Source: Isoetes taiwanensis (taxonomy: Eukaryota > Streptophyta > Lycopodiopsida > Isoetales > Isoetaceae). From it: 64,000 nucleotides of DNA. A program made the position numbers and the translations under genes. The notes beneath the pieces were generated by a model. That model saw only the letters and a list, made by a program, of their open reading frames with translations. It had not been told where the DNA came from and did no database searches. The stretch is from the NCBI GenBank assembly GCA_021234155.1, contig JAJEKV010000642.1, positions 62,001 to 126,000 of the forward strand, written 5' to 3'. Shown here piece by piece: positions 57,230 to 64,000 of the stretch (its first letter is position 1; each line of letters begins with the position of its first letter).

Positions 57230-58470
57230 TGTGGCGCCCAAAGACAAAGATATACGGCCCCGGGGCGTATCTTGTCTTTGCCTCGTCACGCGTACACGCC
57301 ATCCCGACTGACGTATACGCCAACGTGTAGCCAGGCGGGTAGCCCCTAGGGGGCAACTTGCAAGGTATGTGCATTTATTAATGTGCACATTTACCTATGT
57401 GCACATTTATTAAGGTGCACACCTTTCCATGTGGATACCTTTATGCCACCTAGCCATTAAAGGCAAGTGGGCCATTCCCAATTATCCCACATGCCTAAAG
57501 GGATAATTGGAAACCCTAGCCCTAACCCCTTGTCTATTTAGGTAGGAAGAAACTCTAACTTGCCATTTTTGTCCATAGGGTTTTAGAGCTCTGTTTTGGC
57601 TGCTCCAGGAGTCAAAACCGCCTCCCAGACTCTGTCTGAGCGAATTGCACCATTAGTTTTCCTTGATTCAAGCAGTTCAACAAGATGGTCGAACTCAGAG
57701 CAGGAGGAGCGAGCCAAGGATCAGGTATTTAGTCAATTTAATAGCCTAAACCGTCTTCCAGTCATTGAATCAGTAGGTTTAGCCTATTAAATTGCCCATA
57801 GCAACCACTTAGATCTCCAGATACCAGACTCTAACTAAAGAACCTAACTCTATGATATAGATTAGATCTAGTTCTTTAGTTCTCTGTGATGTATATGGAT
57901 GATGCATCTCTGTGAACTCCTTGTATTGGGAAGGGGGGTAGAGGCCCTAAAGCTTGGCAGTAGATGCTCCTAGACTCTGGCTATGCATCCGGTGGGCTAC
58001 AGTCAGGTCCCAACACTTTTCAGCCTACTCTGCAAAGTGTGCACAGGAGGGGCGGATGGAGTGGACAACCCTAAGCCATGCTCTTATGCCAGCCAAATCC
58101 ATTGCCATGAATTCTATCTGCAAGGAACTCTGGAGACCCAAGCCGTCAGTCATCCCTTTGAGTCTGAGCCTTGGGTAGGATTTCCCATATGTATTGTGCT
58201 GATCTTTGTCTATGCAGATGTTGATGTACCACCCTTCGAGGTGAATATATGATGTTATTGTATACTGACATGTATGTTTACGCTTCCGCAGCTAGGTAGG
58301 CCCTGAGGGAGACTGGGTAAATGACCCCTTCGCTCTTCCCACTGGAACTCATTTCGGTTGCAGTGTTATGTGGAGGGCCATGTATCAGCATGAGGCGCAT
58401 ACGGTGAGTGCACCGTATATGAGTGCACCGTATACGGTGAGTGCACCGTATATGAGTAGGGGACGTCACA
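57230..58470 (+). repeat. 3' LTR of the chromovirus (about 1241 bp)
   Basis: Begins TGTGGCGCCCAAAG after the polypurine tract and ends GGGGACGTCACA. The ends show the usual TG..CA and short inverted repeat (TGTGGCG against TGTGACG). It contains subrepeats: atgtgcacatttatta near 57378-57412 and gagtgcaccgtata three times at 58406-58455. The frames inside it are not genes. No matching 5' LTR was seen in the window. Confidence 0.75.
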
Positions 58471-58872
58471 GCTTGTAATATGAACCGCACAAGAAGCGGC
58501 TCATAAACCCCACATAAATTGTTCAGTTAAAAGCTGATTGATAACGACGCATCACCGCACGGCCACGAAGCCGATGTAAAGCGGGGTGCTGGTAATAATA
58601 GGAAAAAGTAAGCTTTCAAAAAAGGCTACATTAAATCAGCGTGATGTGCTAGTAGTGCCCTTTCAGGGAGCTCGCCTATGCTATCCAGGGGCCTGAGGGC
58701 ACAAGGGACATTAATTTCTATTCTATTCTATTCTATTTTTAATTCGTTACATCCTCACTGGGATGTAATCTGCATATCCTTGTTATTGTAGAGATTGCTT
58801 CCCCTAGTTGACCCTGGCTAGACGTTAGACTTGGTCTTAGATTGAATTGAGAGTAGAAGCACTATGGTTGCT
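58471..58872. other. Flank with (TTCTA)n microsatellite at 58711-58741
   Basis: Four to five TTCTA units follow acaagggacattaat. The usual LINE 3' motif is not upstream, so this may be another family's tail. Otherwise featureless. Confidence 0.5.
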
Positions 58873-59393
58873 AGAATGAAGATAAATGATTATAGAGAAG
58901 CATTTGACTCTACATAATCATTATTACCTGACTAGAGCATACTGGACACTGGCGGCTATACATGACGTTAGTCAGTTGTTGGAAGAAGTTTTACAAGGAC
59001 AAGGTTCATCTCCATCAAACTTTTCTTGCATGTACTTCCAATTGCTGCAATCAAAGTGGAAAACAAATTGCAAATTTGTGGATTTCCACAGGAATGTAAC
59101 CCAGACATCCTCGCTACTCTAGAGATTGCTTTCCCTAGTATTGGGACTGCAAGAAGCATTGGGACTGCTAGAATGAAGATAAATGATTATAGAGAAGCAA
59201 AATGCTATTACTTGATCGGAACATAAAACTAGACACTGGTGGTTGATGACATGACGTCAGTCGGTTGATGGAAGAAGGTTTGCAAGAACAAGATCCATCG
59301 ACCTTTTCTTGCATGTACTTCCAATCATTGCAGTCAAAGCAGAAAACAAACTAAAAACTCGTAACATTCCCATTGCAATGAACCCAAAGACTT
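58873..59393 (+). repeat. Tandem duplication (about 290-bp units)
   Basis: 58873-59138 and 59170-59393 share tagaatgaagataaatgatt, ataga-gaagca, tgacgt-agtc-gttg, tttcttgcatgtacttccaa and gcagtcaaag-gaaaacaaa. A 17-base gggactgc(a/t)agaa motif repeats at the junction (59142-59175). Both units carry protein-like pieces (LPIAAIKVENKLQICGFPQE in the first). I do not recognise them. Confidence 0.75.
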
Positions 59394-61389
59394 GTGGGCA
59401 TGGGCTACTTTTGCACTTCCTGCATAAGGGGTGGTCTTCTGCCCTGAAACTTGGTCCCCAGGGTAATCTTGACGTTCTGAGTCCATTGACAGAGCCAATT
59501 CGCGGTTCTGGCATGGGGGAGTTGCTTGCCCATTGTCAGAGCCTTCGGGAGAGGACTTCTGGGGCAAGCTGCTTCTGGGTGGTTCTAGGGGCCCATCTTC
59601 TGGCGTCAAGGTCTTGATTAAATTTGATGCAGGCTAGGGTACGGAACGCCTACCCCCCCTCCGGGCTGCCTGTGAACTCAGGAAGACTTAGAGCTATTTT
59701 CTCATACATCAATATTGTGTAACGGCTCATAAATTCGTCATTAATGCATGATATGAAATAAAATCCTAGTTTTTGTTAGATGGCTTTCTAAATCATCCTC
59801 AACATATAGGCCAATTTTCAGAATTTACAAATAAGGCTTAGATCAAAGAGTTAGCATTAGAACGGTTCGGCCAGCCTATTATTGGGTAGCCGAGCTGGCA
59901 CCCTTTTCCAAGTCAAACAAGGCCAAGAATTTGCAAGGCTACCTCACCAGGGGGGAGTTCCAAATGCTAGAGACGGACCCCAAAGAACTTCCGGCGACCT
60001 TTCCTACGACGCTCTTTGGAAATGCACCATATTCTTAGACATCATAATTATCATTACATCTATAGTATGTTAGTCATAGGCTATACCTTTTATTGGTTGA
60101 AGTGTCATCTTCTTATTCCTGTATCCTGCTCACCATATGGCTTTGCCTGTGTACAATCCATGTTGTTTATCTGCATCCAAATGCTAATCATAACAATTAA
60201 AAAAAAAAAAAGCCCTTTTAAGCCTGATTTACATCAGACCTTTAAGACCTCTAAGTCCATTTGGACATAAAAGCTTTTTAACTGCAGTCCTGAATAAGAT
60301 ACAGGTGATTATCTAATCTAGGCCTTGATTTGAGACATTAATATACAAGAAATTGAAGATATATTCTAAAGAGTCAAATAAACAAAACAAAGTAAAGATA
60401 TAACCACAAATATAAGCTATAGGATGAGATGTAGAAAAGGAAAACAGAAGGAACAGATGCAGACAAGCAATTACTTCAACAAAGGAAGCAAAAATATAAG
60501 AGAGCAATAAGCATGGAAAACAAAGATAAGCATTGTGTTGTAGTCCAAGAGAGGATAGCTCTCATTGTAAGCCACGATTCTGCAATTTTGTTTAAGCAAA
60601 AATTCCTTTGCTCAAACTACTCTAAAACAAACTTCATATGGAGGAACAAGTTTGGTTACCCGCAGATGGAACCAAGTACAAGTTAGCCAGGAACTGGGTA
60701 AATGCACAAGCCATAAAACAGTGTTAATAAACTTGTTCTACTTTTAACGCCCTTCACCAAAATAGTTGCATGAAAAATGTTTATAGATGGATACATTAAC
60801 TCTGCTCAAACTATATCAGACAAACAATAATACAGTTTACACAATTTAGCTAGAACATGAACTCAAGACGTCTATAAATTAAAAAAAGAATTGAGGCAGC
60901 ATATTAAATCCAAAATTTTAGAATTCATGGGTACAAAATAATGCAAATGGATAAGTACGGCACAAATACAAAGCTAAGATACTGAAGGGGACCAGGCTGA
61001 TGTAGAACTTTAAGTCAACTATGGAAATAAAGTTACAGTGTGCAAAAATAATCTTCAATTTATACAATCAATATTAGTCAGCAACTATTATACAAGTAGT
61101 AGAAATACAAGGCTGGAATACATAATATTAGAGGTAGAAAGACAGAGACATTATGTACATGTAGTGTTTGAGAGATCGAATTTAAGAGTAAGGAAAAGAT
61201 TAGACACCTATGACCCTAAGATGTCCTACTAGATCAAGAGCTGAAACATCTATAATTTAACAGATCTGATGACTATTATGATGTTTAGAAGTTAGAAATA
61301 GCTTAAGTCCAGAATGAAAATTAAAAAAACCATGGACACGGCATTAGATAGAAACTCAGCAAGTTAAAATTAGTGAATAGGAAACCTGG
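59394..61389. other. No firm feature
   Basis: A coding-like plus-strand stretch at about 59840-60040 (YYWVAELAPFSKSNKAKN, then GYLTRGEFQMLETDPKELPA) is not recognised. An A13 run lies at 60200. The rest is AT-rich and featureless. Confidence 0.35.
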
Positions 61390-61620
61390 TTGTTATTGTT
61401 GCCTTCATTCTTGTTGACAGGGCTGCATGCTTGAGTTGCTGGAACATTTGCTGGATCATTAATCAGATTATTGCTAAAGATTTACTGGACGATTGGGAGG
61501 GCCCAATTTCATAGGGGCTGGAACCTGAATACCTTGTGCAGAACTGCCTTCTCCTTCTAAATTCGTAGGGATTTTTCCAGCTGCTAAAACAGTAGTAGGT
61601 TTATGAAACTCAAAAAGTGG
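61390..61620 (-). other. Possible exon, unrecognised
   Basis: Minus strand reads IPTNLEGEGSSAQGIQVPAP then MKLGPPNRPVN. After a frame change it reads INDPANVPATQACSPVNKNE and GNNNNQ, with donor-like GTTTCC at 61389. The composition is low-complexity but protein-like. The internal stops argue against a working exon. Confidence 0.25.
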
Positions 61621-64000
61621 ATAGATAAGAGGCTTCCAGTTAAAGCAAGTGGATATTTAGTCCAGTTAACGCATTTGCAAATGCAAAACTATACTTGCAC
61701 AAAGCATATGAGTAGCAGATCAAACTTTAACAATAGGCCAAAGGACGTCGTATAGCAAATCTGCAGTGTAGTTCATGATTTGCGCGAAATTTTTTCCAAC
61801 CCTAAAGTTAGAGTATTAAGGCGAAAAGAAATTTTTGGACAAGATCGAAAGCACTGAATAAAGGTTAAATTTTTATTTAAAACTATCCAAGATGGTCTTT
61901 GGACACACTGTTCTAGTTATAGTTATGGTCCAACCTAGTTTCTTGGGTTATACCATTGGTTAAAGAAGGGATGTAAGGGAAAAAGCCGTATGTAAAACAT
62001 GCATTCAATCTAATTATAAAGCATGGAAATTATAGCATTTATTCCTCTGGCTGGATGAGTATAACTGTGTAGTGATAAAAAAGCCAGTGTAACCTGTTTG
62101 GTGCACCCAAGTATCCAACTTGCACTCTTAGGGGAGGTTACATTTATGAATTTAATCAATGTCTAATATGTATGGCCATCACCCCTAGTAGTCTGCACTT
62201 TCTGAAAAAAATAGACAGTGGCTAGTTATCACTCAACCAAATGCGTTAGCAAGTGTCAAAGTGGGATACTTAGTCCAGTTTCAAATGCTTGCAAATGCAA
62301 AACTTTGATGGCACAAAGGGCATGAGTAATAGACCAAAATTTTCCTTCAAAGTACTACATAAAAAAAAAAAAAGAAAAAGAAAAAGAGAGAGAGAGACGG
62401 GTCCAAACTAGAAATCCTAGACCTGACATCCATCGCAGTCAATCCCTAGATGGTATTATTATCCTACAACCGGAACGAGCTTTTCCAGCCTAGTATCCTG
62501 TTTACCCATTTTACTCATCTGTACATTCTTTTCTTTTTGTCTCTTTTTTGCATCATCAGTCTTTATTAGTTGTTTTAATCCTTAGATCATTACAAGCTCT
62601 TTTTATCTATTATATCCTACAAGGGGCCTTCTTCAAATCTTATAAATTCTTACATTCAATGGTCTATCCAAAATAGATATTGGTAATGTTTCCATAAATA
62701 TTATGAGGTCCATGTATTCTTTAATTTCACCCTAGCTGGAACAACTTTAGTTTCGTCTAAATCTACCATTTACCAGCCTCCATTCATGCATATGTGTTTT
62801 ATCAAGAAGTGTTTTCCTAAAGCCTATGCCTTTCAATAAATTTTACTAACATAACAATCCCTTTTTACATTTGTTTATGTATTAGTACAGTCAACACATC
62901 TTTTCATGTTTCAACGTATATTTTCAGAAAATCACATCATTTACCTATAGTGGAACAACCAACTTACTATACTGAAGCCACAATCATATATTCCAACTTT
63001 AATAGTAATACAAACCATACTGGTCTTAATTCTTAACATGGGCATACTTCCATATACACGGGACTGATAAATAAGACTATAAATATCTCACCTTATGTGT
63101 TCAGATATATATATTCTGCCATTTTTTCCTTAAAAGAAAACTTAAACCAGAAAAACCTGAGTTTCAACAAAATGGATAGTGAAAAAACGTTTTCCTTGTG
63201 CTCAACTAACCATTTGCATTCATAATTCCTGTGAAATTAGCAACTTGATCTTCCAAAACACCTTCATCCTTTGTACTAAAGAAAACTTAAAAAGCAAATG
63301 GGACAATGGGAAGAAAATCCCATACCTGCAGCCAATCAATACCTCATTAGCATGTTACTGGTAATATGGCAAGGGCCAAAAGGTACTTCGGGATTTTCAG
63401 CTCTTCGCTAGTAACCCATTGTATCTTTTGCCCTTTAAATAATTCTTAGCAAAAATAGATGAGGTGCAAAATAGAGCAATCTGCCGAAAAATGCTTGTAG
63501 GATATGCTTTTTATTGTGTCTATTTCTACCAATTGCTGGATCTTACATTACATTAACCTATCTCTATATATTTCAATATTCAGTGACTCAGTATATGTTT
63601 ATTGTTCTGCCTTCTCTGCTGCATATCCGACTCTTGATTGCTGCTGCATATCAAACTCATGATTGCAGGGATACTATCGACATATGACATAAATAACAGC
63701 CTTAATGTACTTATTTTTTATACTATATTAATCATTAACCTGGGATGTGGATTTTTTTTTTTTTTTTTTATAAGGTACTTTCATAAAACAGATGGTGATG
63801 CATGCAGTGTTCACTACACTGAAATTGATGCCTCCCATAAAAAGGCTAATGTACTAGCTAATGTACTATATGAAATTGTTGGCACCCTTAATTTGGCTAC
63901 TTTCTAGACTTCGGGCTTACTTTCCAGATACATGGGTTTTGCATATGAAACATCTTAAGGGCATGGTGCCCTAGTGAATCAAGACATAATAACATGCAGG
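61621..64000. other. No gene; simple repeats and a diverged direct repeat
   Basis: 61650-61735 and 62258-62340 share gtccagtt, gcaaatgcaaaac and gcacaaag-gcatgagta, an old duplication. Microsatellites: A-rich then (GA)n at 62358-62397, and 18 T at about 63750. The frame at 63638-63907 ends in a protein-like piece (DGDACSVHYTEIDASHKKAN) of unknown kind. Confidence 0.4.

Noticed and set aside
57596-58252. Several open frames in 57.6-58.3 kb
   Set aside because: They lie inside the chromovirus LTR.
1-64000. CRISPR arrays, rRNA or tRNA genes, organellar inserts
   Set aside because: No regularly spaced repeats, no conserved rRNA stretches, no convincing tRNA fold and no organellar gene were seen.

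Overview
The window looks like nuclear DNA of a seed plant with a large, repeat-rich genome. A gymnosperm is my best guess. The reasons are low gene density, many decayed retrotransposons of every major class, gene fragments caught in mobile elements, and plant-type genes with GT-AG introns. The species cannot be fixed from sequence alone, and nothing prokaryotic or organellar was seen.

Only one complete, apparently functional protein gene was found: an alpha-expansin on the minus strand (coding exons 27652-27784, 27235-27547 and 26642-26945; 249 residues), with a likely intron in its 5' leader and a TATA box near 28510. A second likely host gene is represented by two phase-compatible minus-strand exons (17831-17916 and 16870-17051) whose product I do not recognise. 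Other host-gene material is fragmentary: a class V (cysteine-desulfurase-like) aminotransferase pseudogene (1649-3738), a receptor-like kinase 5' fragment (2671-3213), two copies of an ATG8 first exon (1327-1363 and 21734-21770), an FCP1/CTD-phosphatase-domain pseudogene (about 9778-11345), and an ER cyclophilin first-exon pseudogene (12447-12670).

Region by region: 1-5 kb is a mosaic of gene fragments. Its centre is a 1.0-kb terminal-inverted-repeat element, of the kind known as Pack-MULE, that carries the kinase fragment and sits in the aminotransferase exon encoding the PLP-lysine motif, flanked by a 9-bp near-perfect target duplication. From 5.8 to 14 kb there are palindromes, a minisatellite, the FCP1 pseudogene, a Helitron-like 3' terminus, the cyclophilin fragment and a tandem triplication. 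From 14 to 26 kb the sequence is AT-rich with few recognisable features. The expansin lies at 26.6-28.5 kb. From 31 to 38 kb there are nested LINE, Ty3/gypsy and Ty1/copia remnants. At 40168-43114 lies a well-preserved non-autonomous LTR retrotransposon with two LTRs, a 5-bp target duplication, a tRNA-Met-type primer site, a polypurine tract and gag only (TR-GAG type). From 44 to 51 kb there are LINE remnants and a small Mutator-type MITE. From about 51.7 to 58.5 kb there is a decayed chromodomain-bearing Ty3/gypsy element (chromovirus) with its 3' LTR and, on the opposite strand between pol and LTR, an uninterrupted 138-codon ORF. The last 5 kb is mostly featureless.

The most interesting points are the transposon-in-exon gene mosaic, the gag-only LTR element, the antisense ORF in the chromovirus, and a dispersed LINE family that keeps a conserved 3' end but carries a different microsatellite tail in each copy.
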